From positions 68,949-109,098 of the forward strand of contig NZ_JAKOOW010000022.1 of assembly GCF_022288825.1 (NCBI RefSeq): a stretch of DNA of 40,150 nucleotides, read 5' to 3'. Of the stretch, positions 1 through 7,267 are shown piece by piece. Under the pieces are notes generated by a model, which worked only from the letters and a program-made list of their open reading frames with translations, searched no databases and was not told the DNA's origin. Every line of letters begins with the position of its first letter. Position 1 is the stretch's first letter. Both the position numbers and the translations under genes were made by a program. This DNA is from Kingella pumchi. Lineage in GTDB: Bacteria > Pseudomonadota > Gammaproteobacteria > Burkholderiales > Neisseriaceae.

Positions 1-278
1 GAAGGGGTAATTATTTCCCCATATCCATATCGCCATTCTGTGGCTGTTTTTCTGCCATAGGAACCAATATCCCACTCTGTACTCCCCAATTCCTTGGCAA
101 CAAATGCCACCACGGAGTTTGCGTCCTGAAGTTTGGCTTTCGATATTTTTATTTCTTCTTTGTAAAAAATATTTATCCAAGCCCTATGGATACCGCCCAA
201 CAAAAACATCACACCTAAGGTAAGCAGATAAGCCATGATGTTTTCTTTAGTGAACTTTTCTCTCCATCGGTTTTTCAT
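1..278 (-). CDS. Unrecognised small membrane protein, 3' end cut by window edge
   Basis: An open frame runs from ATG at 278 to the window edge without a stop, giving at least 92 residues. The start follows AAGGAA at good spacing. The N-terminus is basic (MKNRWREKF), and residues about 15-37 form one hydrophobic segment (AYLLTLGVMFLLGG), so the protein is probably anchored in the inner membrane with the rest outside the cytoplasm. A motif with SKAKLQDANSV and later YGRKTATEW is visible, but I do not recognise the family. The stretch is clearly richer in A+T than every neighbour, with codons such as ATA, AAA and TTA, which suggests acquired DNA. Gene and frame are likely; function unknown. Confidence 0.7.
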   Translation of the reverse strand, partial: MKNRWREKFTKENIMAYLLTLGVMFLLGGIHRAWINIFYKEEIKISKAKLQDANSVVAFVAKELGSTEWDIGSYGRKTATEWRYGYGEIITP

Positions 279-440
279 GGGTTTCCTTGTTTTCGCAAAA
301 TAGCTAGGACGCGCCGGCATGCAGGTTGCAGGGCGGCTGTTTGCCAAAATACCGCCGCAATACCGATTGCCGGGGGTTTGTGGTTATACAAATGGTTTTC
401 AGGCTGCCTGCGGGTGGCATGTGCGTAAATATCGGACGCG

Positions 441-466
441 AAAAAGCCGCTTTGGAAAGCGGCTTT
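441..466 (-). terminator. Intrinsic terminator of tRNA-Phe
   Basis: An 8-bp stem (GCCGCTTT/AAAGCGGC) with a two-base loop is followed on the minus strand by a run of five T. It lies 8 bases past the tRNA 3' end. It is not built from DUS copies, unlike most terminators here. Confidence 0.8.
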
Positions 467-473
467 AAAAACT

Positions 474-549
<76 letters not shown>

Positions 550-564
550 TTGCGAAAGACGCGC

Positions 565-593
565 ATTAAACCAAAGAAGGCCGCTCTTGGCAA
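565..593 (-). promoter_or_regulatory. Sigma-70 type promoter of tRNA-Phe
   Basis: On the minus strand TTGCCA (588-593) and TTTAAT (565-570) are separated by 17 bp. The -10 box ends 15 bases before the tRNA, and the gap is G+C-rich (GCGCG), as in stringently controlled tRNA promoters. Confidence 0.6.
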
Positions 594-665
594 GGCTTGG
601 GCAGCCTGAAAATTTTATCGGCATGAATTATATCGGATTAAAGTTTCAGGCATCGGCGCAAACAG

Positions 666-700
666 GCAGCCTGAAAGGCTGGGCGCGGTTTTCAGGCTGC
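666..700 (-). terminator. DUS inverted pair after priA
   Basis: Two inverted DUS cores (GCAGCCTGAAA 666-676 and TTTCAGGCTGC 690-700) can form an 11-bp stem just past the priA stop. There is no good T-run, so termination is plausible rather than certain. Confidence 0.45.
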
Positions 701-709
701 TTGGGCGGG

Positions 710-2875
710 CTACATTTCCTGCGGGTCGATGTCGGCCGACCAGCGGATGCGGCGCTCGCTTTGCGCGTGCAGCGCCTGCACCCACAGCGATACGGCGCGG
801 TGCAGGGCGGGGCGCGACGGGCTTTCGAGAAAGAGCTGCGCGCGCTCGCGGCCGGCCAGACGCGCCATCAGCATCGGTACCGCGCCGAACTGCGACACTT
901 CGGGCGGCAGCTGCGGCGTGATTTGCTGTTTGATGCCGTTGAGCAGGGCGGCGGCTTCGTCAAAACGCGGTGCGTCGGCGCGCAAGGCAGCCTGAAAACC
1001 GTAGGGCGGCAGGCCGTAGCGTCGGCGCTCTTCGCTCTCCTGCGCGGCAAAGGCGGCGTAGTCTTGGGCGCGCACGGCGGCAAACAGCGGGTGTTCGGGC
1101 AGCTGGGTCTGAATCAGCACCCGCCCGCTGCTGTCGGCGCGGCCGGCGCGGCCGGATACCTGCATCAGCTCGGCAAACAGGCGCTCGCCGCTGCGAAAGT
1201 CGGTGCTGAACAGCGAGCCGTCGGCATTGAGTACCAGCACCAGGTTCAGGCGGGAGAAGTCGTGGCCTTTGGCGAGCATCTGGGTGCCGACCAGAATATC
1301 GACGCTGCCGGCGGCCACCGCGGCATACAGCGTCTGCCAGTCTTGGCGGCGGGCGGTGGAATCGCGGTCCACCCGTTCGATGCGCGCCTGCGGCAGCAGC
1401 AGGCGCAGGTGTTCTTCCACGCGCTGGGTGCCTTGTCCGAGCGCGCTCAAATCCTGATTGCCGCAATCGGGGCAGCGCGGCGGTACCGGCAGCCTGAAAT
1501 CGCAGTGGTGGCAGCGCAGCTGGCCGGCGCGGCGGTGCAGCACCATTTTCGCCGCGCAGTGCGGGCAGCCGAAGCTGTGGCCGCAGTCGGAACAAAACAG
1601 CGCGGGGGCGAAACCGCGGCGGTTCAGGTAAACCAGTGACAGCCCGCCCTGCGCCAGATTGTCGCGCAGCAGGGCAAGGGCTTGCGGCGACAGGCCGTGT
1701 TCGAGCTTGAGCTTGCGCACGTCGAGAATTTCCATCTGCGGCGGCCGCGCCTGGCTGCGGGCGCGTTCGGCCAGCGTCAGCAGGCGGTAGCCGCCCTCCT
1801 GCGCGTGGCGCCAGCTCTCCAGGCTGGGGGTGGCGCTGCCCAATACCGCAGGGCAGCCGCTCTGCCGCGCGCGCCATACCGCCAGATCGCGGGCGTGGTA
1901 GCGCAATTCGTTGTCTTGTTTGAACGAAGCGTCGTGTTCTTCATCGACCACAATCAGCCCCAGATCGGGCAGCGGCGTGAACACCGCCAGCCGCGTGCCG
2001 ATCAGCAGTTTCGCTTCGCCGGACATTGCCCGCAGATAGTCGCGGCAGCGCTGGCCGGCGGGGGTCTGGCTGTGCAGCACCGCGGTGGGGATGCCGGGAA
2101 AACGCCGCGCCACGCGCTCCATCAGCTGCGGCGTGAGATTGATTTCCGGCAGCAGAAACAGCACCTGCCGCCCCGCTGCCAGCGCCTGCGCGGCGGCTTC
2201 GAAATAGACTTCGGTTTTGCCGCTGCCGGTGATGCCGTAGAGCAAAAAAGTCTGATAGGTGCCCAGGGCAGCCTGAATGGCTTGGGCGGCTTCGTTTTGG
2301 CCGGCGTTTAAGGGATGCGGCGCACTCAGCGGCGCGGCGGCGGCTTCGGCAAAGGTTTCCAGCCAGCCCTGCGCCTGCCATTGCGCCACGAGCTTGGCCG
2401 CGTCCGGATGCAGGCTTTTCAGGCTGCCTGCGTCGGCGCCGTGTTCTTCTGCCAATGCCTGCCACAGCGCCAGCTGCCGGCGGGCGCGGGCAGGTGGTGC
2501 GGCTTGGGCGCGGCCGGCGGCGCTTAAGCGATGGCGCACCGGCGGTACCGGCAGCGGCTGCGGGCGGCTTTCTTTCAAACCCTGCGGCAGCGCGGCGAAT
2601 ACCGTCTGCCCCAGCGGGTAGTGGTAGTAGCGCGCGGCGAACGACACCAAATCGCGCCAGTTGTCCGGCAGCGTCCAGCCGTCGGCGAGTATTTCGCCCA
2701 CCGGCAGGATTTTGCCGGCGGCGATGTCGGGCGTGATGCCGCTTTGCCAGACGATGCCCAAGACGGTTTTGCCGCGAAAGGGCACCAGCACGCGGCTGCC
2801 GGCGGCAATCGGCTGCGGGTGGCGGTAGGTGAGCAGGCCGATGGGGGTGTTTAGGGCGACGTGGTGGTAAATCAT
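710..2875 (-). CDS. priA: Primosomal protein N' (replication restart helicase PriA)
   Basis: This is a 721-residue superfamily 2 DNA helicase that recognises stalled replication forks and reloads the replisome. The N-terminal third is the fork-binding region. Walker A (GITGSGKT) sits near residue 216 and the DEEH helicase box near 310. A cysteine cluster at about 425-475 (CSDC, CPHC, CHHC, CPDC) gives the two zinc sites typical of PriA, and GRAGRAD lies in the C-terminal helicase lobe. Length is normal for the family. The next gene upstream on this strand is unrelated fpr, so it is probably transcribed alone. DUS copies lie within the reading frame at about 983, 1490, 2270 and 2418, where they add peptides such as GSLK or FRLP. 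The 350-residue open frame on the opposite strand is a shadow of this gene. Confidence 0.97.
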   Translation of the reverse strand: MIYHHVALNTPIGLLTYRHPQPIAAGSRVLVPFRGKTVLGIVWQSGITPDIAAGKILPVGEILADGWTLPDNWRDLVSFAARYYHYPLGQTVFAALPQGLKESRPQPLPVPPVRHRLSAAGRAQAAPPARARRQLALWQALAEEHGADAGSLKSLHPDAAKLVAQWQAQGWLETFAEAAAAPLSAPHPLNAGQNEAAQAIQAALGTYQTFLLYGITGSGKTEVYFEAAAQALAAGRQVLFLLPEINLTPQLMERVARRFPGIPTAVLHSQTPAGQRCRDYLRAMSGEAKLLIGTRLAVFTPLPDLGLIVVDEEHDASFKQDNELRYHARDLAVWRARQSGCPAVLGSATPSLESWRHAQEGGYRLLTLAERARSQARPPQMEILDVRKLKLEHGLSPQALALLRDNLAQGGLSLVYLNRRGFAPALFCSDCGHSFGCPHCAAKMVLHRRAGQLRCHHCDFRLPVPPRCPDCGNQDLSALGQGTQRVEEHLRLLLPQARIERVDRDSTARRQDWQTLYAAVAAGSVDILVGTQMLAKGHDFSRLNLVLVLNADGSLFSTDFRSGERLFAELMQVSGRAGRADSSGRVLIQTQLPEHPLFAAVRAQDYAAFAAQESEERRRYGLPPYGFQAALRADAPRFDEAAALLNGIKQQITPQLPPEVSQFGAVPMLMARLAGRERAQLFLESPSRPALHRAVSLWVQALHAQSERRIRWSADIDPQEM

Positions 2876-2999
2876 GGCGGGGCGGATGTTCTTTCAGGCT
2901 GCCTGCGCGGCGGAGCGTAAAACGGGAAAACGGACGGGATAGGCGGCGGATCGGGGAAAACGTGCAGGCAAGATCAAAATGCCGGCGCCGGGCGCAGAA

Positions 3000-3034
3000 G
3001 CAGCCTGAAAGCGGCAAGGGGGCTTTCAGGCTGC
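3000..3034 (-). terminator. DUS inverted pair after fpr
   Basis: GCAGCCTGAAAGC and GCTTTCAGGCTGC form a 13-bp stem with a 9-base loop, 20 bases past the stop of the minus-strand reductase. Only TTCT follows the stem, so the terminator is moderate. Confidence 0.5.
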
Positions 3035-3053
3035 CTGCCGGTCGGCAACGGGC

Positions 3054-3824
3054 TTAAAAACCGTTTTCCATCATAATCTGGCCGGGGATTTTGTTGCGGT
3101 GCATGGCATAGCCCATGCCCAGCAGCGCTTTGAAAGTATCCTGCACCATCTGCGGGTTGCCGCACAGCATAAAGCGGCTGTGCTCTTTACTGAAGGGCAG
3201 ATCGAACGCGGCGCTGAGACTGCCGTTTTTCAGCGCTTCAGGCAGCCTGAAATGCAGCGCGCCTTCTTCGCTGCCGCGGGTGGTAATCGGCACGAAACGC
3301 AGCTTGTGCGCAAACTCGCCCACCAGCGGATGCTCTTTCAGGCTGCCCAAAAATTCGTTGAACACCAACTCCGACGGATAAGACACCGAATGCGCCAGCG
3401 CCAGCGTATCGAAGCGCTGCCAGATTTCCGGCTGGTGCAGCATCGACAAAAACGGCGCGATGCCCGAGCCGGTACACAGCATAATCAGGTCGCGGCCGTC
3501 GGGAAAACGGCCGGGCAGGAAAAAGCCCTGCGCGGTTTTGTCGAGCAAAATGCTGTCGCCTTCCTGGATTTTGTCCAGCAGCGCCGACATCGGCCCGCCC
3601 TCGATCAGCACCACGAAATACTCCAGCGTATCGGCGTATTCGGCAGAAATCACCGAATAAGCGCGCCAGATAAAGCCCTCGCCCTCGTAAAAGCCCAGGC
3701 GGGAAAACTGCCCCGCTTCAAAGCGGTAGCTCTCGGGGCGGCTGATGGCAAAAGTCAGATGCTTGGGGCTGTGCCGTTTCACCCACAACACCTTCTCTTC
3801 GCTGAATTTCTGGATTTCGCTCAT
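3054..3824 (-). CDS. fpr: Ferredoxin--NADP+ reductase, first of two
   Basis: This 256-residue flavoenzyme moves electrons between NADPH and ferredoxin or flavodoxin in the cytoplasm. The FAD site is RAYSV (about residue 54). The NADP-binding loop is CTGSGIAPF (about 117), and CGNP in the C-terminal third is the usual nicotinamide contact. The sequence ends in ENGF, unlike the second copy at 23.8-24.6 kb, which ends ERAFVDQ. The two share a fold but clearly diverge, so they may serve different partners. The start has AAAGG seven bases upstream. It is divergent from truB across a 210-bp gap rich in DUS. The long plus-strand frame opposite is a shadow. Confidence 0.93.
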   Translation of the reverse strand: MSEIQKFSEEKVLWVKRHSPKHLTFAISRPESYRFEAGQFSRLGFYEGEGFIWRAYSVISAEYADTLEYFVVLIEGGPMSALLDKIQEGDSILLDKTAQGFFLPGRFPDGRDLIMLCTGSGIAPFLSMLHQPEIWQRFDTLALAHSVSYPSELVFNEFLGSLKEHPLVGEFAHKLRFVPITTRGSEEGALHFRLPEALKNGSLSAAFDLPFSKEHSRFMLCGNPQMVQDTFKALLGMGYAMHRNKIPGQIMMENGF

Positions 3825-4034
3825 AACACGGCCTTTCGGTTCGCGCGGCGCGGCGCCGCAATTTCTTTACAGACGGGAAACGATGGGCAACAATGCGCGC
3901 CCGCAGGCAGCCTGAAAGCCCGTTTGTACGCACTCGCGCGGCGCAGGCAGCCTGAAAACGCCGCGATTATAGCCGCTTTCAGGCTGCCTTGCCGCAGCCC
4001 CGCCCCCGCCCCACGTTCCCCCGCCTTATCCGCC

Positions 4035-4991
4035 ATGACCCCAAGCCCCAAGCCCCCCAAACGCAAAATCAGCGGCGTGCTGCTGCTCGACAAGGCCGTC
4101 GGCATCAGCAGCAACACCGCCCTACAGCAGGTGCGCCGCCTGTACCGCGCCGAAAAAGCCGGCCACACCGGCGTGCTCGACCCGCTGGCCGGCGGCCTTT
4201 TGCCCGTATGTTTCGGCGAAGCCGCCAAGTTCGCCCAATACCTGCTCGATGCCGACAAAGCCTACACCGCCGCGCTCCAACTCGGCACCGCCACCGCCAC
4301 CGGCGATGCCGAAGGCGAAGTCGTCGCCAGCGGTCGCGCCGACGTTTCCGCCGCCGAATTTCAGGCTGCCTGCACCGCGCTCACCGGCGCCATCCGCCAA
4401 GTGCCGCCGATGTTTTCCGCGCTCAAACACGAAGGCCGCCCGCTCTACGAATACGCCCGCAAAGGCATCGTTATCGAGCGCAAGCCGCGCGACATCGTTA
4501 TCCGCCGCATCGACATCCGCGAATTCGCCCCGCCGCACGCCGTAATCAACGTCTCCTGCAGCAAAGGCACCTACATCCGCACGCTTAGCGAAGACATCGC
4601 CAAACACATCGGCACCTACGCCCACCTTACCGCCCTGCGCCGCACCGCCAGCGCCGGTTTTTCGGTGGATGACGCCCACACTTACGACCAGCTCTCAGCA
4701 CTCACCGAAGCCGAGCGCGACGCACTGCTGCTGCCCTGCGACGCCATGCTCGCCCACCTGCCGCGCCTAAACGCCGATGCCGACACCGTCCGCCGCCTGG
4801 CCTGCGGCCAAAGCGCCGCCCTGCCGCCGGACTTCGCTACGAGTTTCCCCGACATTTTCAAGCAGCCTGAAAGCCTGTCAGAGCGCCCGCTGCGCATCTA
4901 CGCCCCCGACGGCCGCTTCGCCGGCCTCGCCCACTGCGTCTCCGGCAGCCTGAAAGCCCTGCGCATGATGAGCGCGGCGCAGGAAATGTGA
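4035..4991 (+). CDS. truB: tRNA pseudouridine(55) synthase
   Basis: This 318-residue enzyme converts U55 of the tRNA T-loop to pseudouridine. The N-terminus shows ISGVLLLDK, followed by GHTGVLDPLAGG with the catalytic aspartate at residue 49. KGTYIRTLSEDI is the second family block, and a C-terminal PUA-like region follows. The open frame extends far upstream to 3099, but homology starts at this ATG and the upstream part is antisense to fpr. The ribosome-binding site is weak. DUS copies inside the gene at about 4360, 4861 and 4945 add FQAA, QPE and GSLK. A strong terminator follows at once. Confidence 0.96.
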   Translation: MTPSPKPPKRKISGVLLLDKAVGISSNTALQQVRRLYRAEKAGHTGVLDPLAGGLLPVCFGEAAKFAQYLLDADKAYTAALQLGTATATGDAEGEVVASGRADVSAAEFQAACTALTGAIRQVPPMFSALKHEGRPLYEYARKGIVIERKPRDIVIRRIDIREFAPPHAVINVSCSKGTYIRTLSEDIAKHIGTYAHLTALRRTASAGFSVDDAHTYDQLSALTEAERDALLLPCDAMLAHLPRLNADADTVRRLACGQSAALPPDFATSFPDIFKQPESLSERPLRIYAPDGRFAGLAHCVSGSLKALRMMSAAQEM

Positions 4992-5003
4992 AGCGCCAAA
5001 CGC

Positions 5004-5049
5004 AAAAAAGCAGCCTGAAACCATGATTTTGGTTTTCAGGCTGCTTTTT
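5004..5049 (+). terminator. DUS-based bidirectional terminator after truB
   Basis: AAAAAGCAGCCTGAAA pairs with TTTCAGGCTGCTTTTT across a 13-base loop. With A-runs and T-runs on both flanks it should work for truB and for leftward transcripts from the VanW-family gene. Confidence 0.85.
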
Positions 5050-5148
5050 CTTGTTCTTGGCAGTCTATGGCAGTCTGAAAACTCTCGCCCGAATCGGGTA
5101 TTTTTCCGAGCGCAGTCAAAGCAGCGGCCAAACCGGGTGCCGCAATGC

Positions 5149-5185
5149 TTTCAGGCTGCCTTGTCTGTTGCAAAGCAGCCTGAAA
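5149..5185 (-). terminator. DUS inverted pair after the VanW-family gene
   Basis: TTTCAGGCTGC and GCAGCCTGAAA face each other 6 bases beyond the stop of the minus-strand gene. No T-run follows, so this may act together with the stronger pair at 5004-5049. Confidence 0.4.
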
Positions 5186-5190
5186 AGTAT

Positions 5191-6015
5191 TTAGCGCGCC
5201 GTTTCGCCGCCATCAGATAGCAGCGGCGCGTACATCATCACCGCATGGTTGACCGCCAGCAGGGTTTCTTCGCCGCTTTTTTCGCCCACGCGCACGATGC
5301 GGTTGTGGCGGGTGTAGCCGCCCCAGGGCTGCTGGACGATGCGGTGGTCGCGCTCTTCGACGCGGTAGCGCTCGGCCGGTTCGGCGCTGCACAGCAGTTC
5401 GCCGTTCAGGTCGGTTTCGTCCAGCCACAGGCGGATACGGAAATGGTGCGGCGTCGGGTTGTACGCCTGCAGGTCGATGTAGTTGTAGGCCAGCGTGGCG
5501 CCGGCGCCGAAAGGCACGCTGCGGGCGACGCCAGGGAAGACGTCGTAGCTGTGGCGGTAGCGCTCGGTGATTTCCAGCGGGCTGTGGGCAAACAGCCAAA
5601 ACAGCAGATTGCCGAGCTGGCACAGCCCGCCGCCGGTGCCGCTGCCGATCTGCCCGTTGGCCAGCACCAGCCCGGGCAGATAGCCTTTGCGCCGCGTCGG
5701 CCGGCCGACCAGCCGCCACACCGAAAAGGTCTGTCCCGGCGCGATTACGGTATCGTGCAGATGCCGCAGCGCCAGCGCCAGATTGGCGCGCTTGTTTTCC
5801 TGCAAACGCATATCGACGCCCTGCAAGGGGCGCAGCACGGGCGAATGGTGGCGGAACACCAGATGCGGCGTTTCGGGCTGTTTTTGCGGCCGTGCCCAGC
5901 TGATACCGCCGAAAAGCCACTGCCAGCGGCGCTTGAAAATAAAATACTCGCGCCCGAGCCACAGGCGCAGCGGGCTGCGGTAAAGGGGTTGGGCGACTTT
6001 TGGCTTGTTTGGCAT
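5191..6015 (-). CDS. VanW family protein
   Basis: This 274-residue protein carries the VanW block: FSVWRLVGRPT near residue 97, then GYLPGLVLANGQIGSGTGGGLCQLGN with the conserved Gly-Gly-Gly-Leu-Cys-Gln, and RHSYDVFP after it. VanW was first seen in VanB-type glycopeptide resistance clusters, but its biochemical role is not established. Proteins like this also occur singly in Gram-negative bacteria, where resistance is not implied. I see no signal peptide; the N-terminus is basic. AAAGGAG precedes the start. It stands between DUS terminators with no partner van genes, so nothing links it to vancomycin. Family assignment is firm; function is open. Confidence 0.88.
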   Translation of the reverse strand: MPNKPKVAQPLYRSPLRLWLGREYFIFKRRWQWLFGGISWARPQKQPETPHLVFRHHSPVLRPLQGVDMRLQENKRANLALALRHLHDTVIAPGQTFSVWRLVGRPTRRKGYLPGLVLANGQIGSGTGGGLCQLGNLLFWLFAHSPLEITERYRHSYDVFPGVARSVPFGAGATLAYNYIDLQAYNPTPHHFRIRLWLDETDLNGELLCSAEPAERYRVEERDHRIVQQPWGGYTRHNRIVRVGEKSGEETLLAVNHAVMMYAPLLSDGGETAR

Positions 6016-6042
6016 GTTTCTCCTTTGTGTTTATTGCCGGCA

Positions 6043-6084
6043 AGGCAGCCTGAAAATTCTTGGGCAGTTTCAGGCTGCTTTTTT
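6043..6084 (+). repeat. DUS inverted pair with T-run, upstream of the VanW-family gene
   Basis: GGCAGCCTGAAAA and TTTCAGGCTGC followed by TTTTTT make a rightward-facing terminator-like hairpin. No rightward gene ends here; on the minus strand it lies in the leader of the VanW-family gene. It may block antisense reading. Confidence 0.5.
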
Positions 6085-6184
6085 GTGTTCGGGAATGACG
6101 GCGTTTAAGAGTGGGATCGGGCTTGCCAAGCTTTCAGGCTGCCTGTAACGACCGGACGTTTAACGGATGCCCATGCTTTAGCCA

Positions 6185-6226
6185 AGGCAGCCTGAAAACC
6201 GTATCAACGGCTTTTCAGGCTGCTTT
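6185..6226 (-). terminator. DUS hairpin overlapping the stop of the MBL-fold gene
   Basis: AAGGCAGCCTGAAAACCG and CGGCTTTTCAGGCTGCTT form a stem that begins inside the last codons of the minus-strand gene; its TGA stop is part of the DUS. No strong T-run follows. Confidence 0.5.
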
Positions 6227-7267
6227 GGCTTTCTCTGCCGCATTCTGCCACCAGTCGCCGCTGCCGCTGCTGCGGCTGTCGAACAGCTCGCCGAGCATCG
6301 GGGTGAGCAGGGGCAGGCCGCGTTGGCGGGCGAAGGCGCTGCTGCGGCGCACGGGTTCGTCCCAGGCGTGGCGGGCGAGGCTGAACATGCCCCAGTGGAT
6401 GGGCATCAGGCGGCGGGCGCCGATGTCGAGCGCGGCCTGCACGGTTTGGTGCGGAAACATGTGGTTGTCCGGCCAGCGGCGGTCGTACTGGCCGTTTTCG
6501 ACAAAGGCAAGATCGAAACCGCCGAAGCGGCGGCCGATTTCGGCGAAGTGGCGGCCGTATGAAGAGTCGCCGCTGAAATAGAACTGCTCGCCGGCGGCAG
6601 CCAGCACCCAGCCTGCCCACAGGCTGCGGTTGCGGTCGCCAATGCCGCGCGCGCAGTCGTGGCGGGCGGGGACGGCGGTCAGCGTGAGATGGCCGATGCG
6701 GATTTGCTGGTACCAGTCGGCAATGCGGATGCGTTCGGCAGGCACGCCCCAGCGTTTGAGCCACACTTCGACGCCGAGCGGGGCGACAAACAGCGCGCCG
6801 CCGGTGGCAAAGCGGCGCACAAAGGCTTCTTCGAGATGGTCGTAATGGCCGTGGCTGATCAGGACGACATCCAAAGGTGGCAGCGCGGCGGCGGGCACCA
6901 GCGGCGGCTGGAAGCGGCGGAACATCCAGCGGTAGGGCGAGGCGGCGGCGCCGAAAACGGGGTCGGTTATCAGGTTCAGGCCGCCGATGCGCGCCAGCAG
7001 GGTGGAATGGCCGAACCAGATAAAGCGGGCGGTTTCGCCGTTTGCACCGTTTTCAGGCTGCCTAAACGGGGAAAAATCGGGAGCAATAACCGGCAGCGGC
7101 TGCGGCGGAAAACGGTCTTTACGGCGGAACATCATCGGCGCCACGGCGGATGCGGCATCGAGCGGGCGCACTACCCGCTGCGGCTCGGGGTTGAAAAAAC
7201 GGCCGCTGGCGGGGTTGTAGTGGTCGCTGGCGGGATAGGTCGGCCAGCGGCAGCTTTCCCTAATCAT
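6215..7267 (-). CDS. MBL-fold metallohydrolase, NAPE-PLD-like
   Basis: This 350-residue protein has a metallo-beta-lactamase fold. WFGHSTLLARIGGLNLITDPVF (about residues 84-105) matches the start of the phospholipase-D-like/UlaG-like branch. The zinc motif SHGHYDHLE follows near 139, with later ligands in PARHDCARG, SGDSSYG and PIHWGMF. Bacterial relatives are compared with N-acyl-phosphatidylethanolamine phospholipase D, but the substrate here is unknown. The ATG overlaps the end of murF by 8 bases (ATGATTAG), so translation is probably coupled. The C-terminal KAA and the stop come from a DUS copy (AAAGCAGCCTGA). It might act on envelope lipids; that is inference from context only. Confidence 0.85.
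   Translation of the reverse strand: MIRESCRWPTYPASDHYNPASGRFFNPEPQRVVRPLDAASAVAPMMFRRKDRFPPQPLPVIAPDFSPFRQPENGANGETARFIWFGHSTLLARIGGLNLITDPVFGAAASPYRWMFRRFQPPLVPAAALPPLDVVLISHGHYDHLEEAFVRRFATGGALFVAPLGVEVWLKRWGVPAERIRIADWYQQIRIGHLTLTAVPARHDCARGIGDRNRSLWAGWVLAAAGEQFYFSGDSSYGRHFAEIGRRFGGFDLAFVENGQYDRRWPDNHMFPHQTVQAALDIGARRLMPIHWGMFSLARHAWDEPVRRSSAFARQRGLPLLTPMLGELFDSRSSGSGDWWQNAAEKAKAA

Noticed and set aside
587..1639. A 350-residue plus-strand open frame
   Set aside because: It is the shadow of priA on the other strand, with low-complexity composition and no ribosome-binding site.
3099..4034. Upstream extension of truB in a 630-residue open frame
   Set aside because: The first 312 codons are antisense to fpr and DUS-rich leader; TruB homology begins at 4035.
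5191..6015. Vancomycin resistance cluster
   Set aside because: Only a VanW-family gene is present; no VanA/B-type ligase, VanH, VanX or two-component system is nearby.
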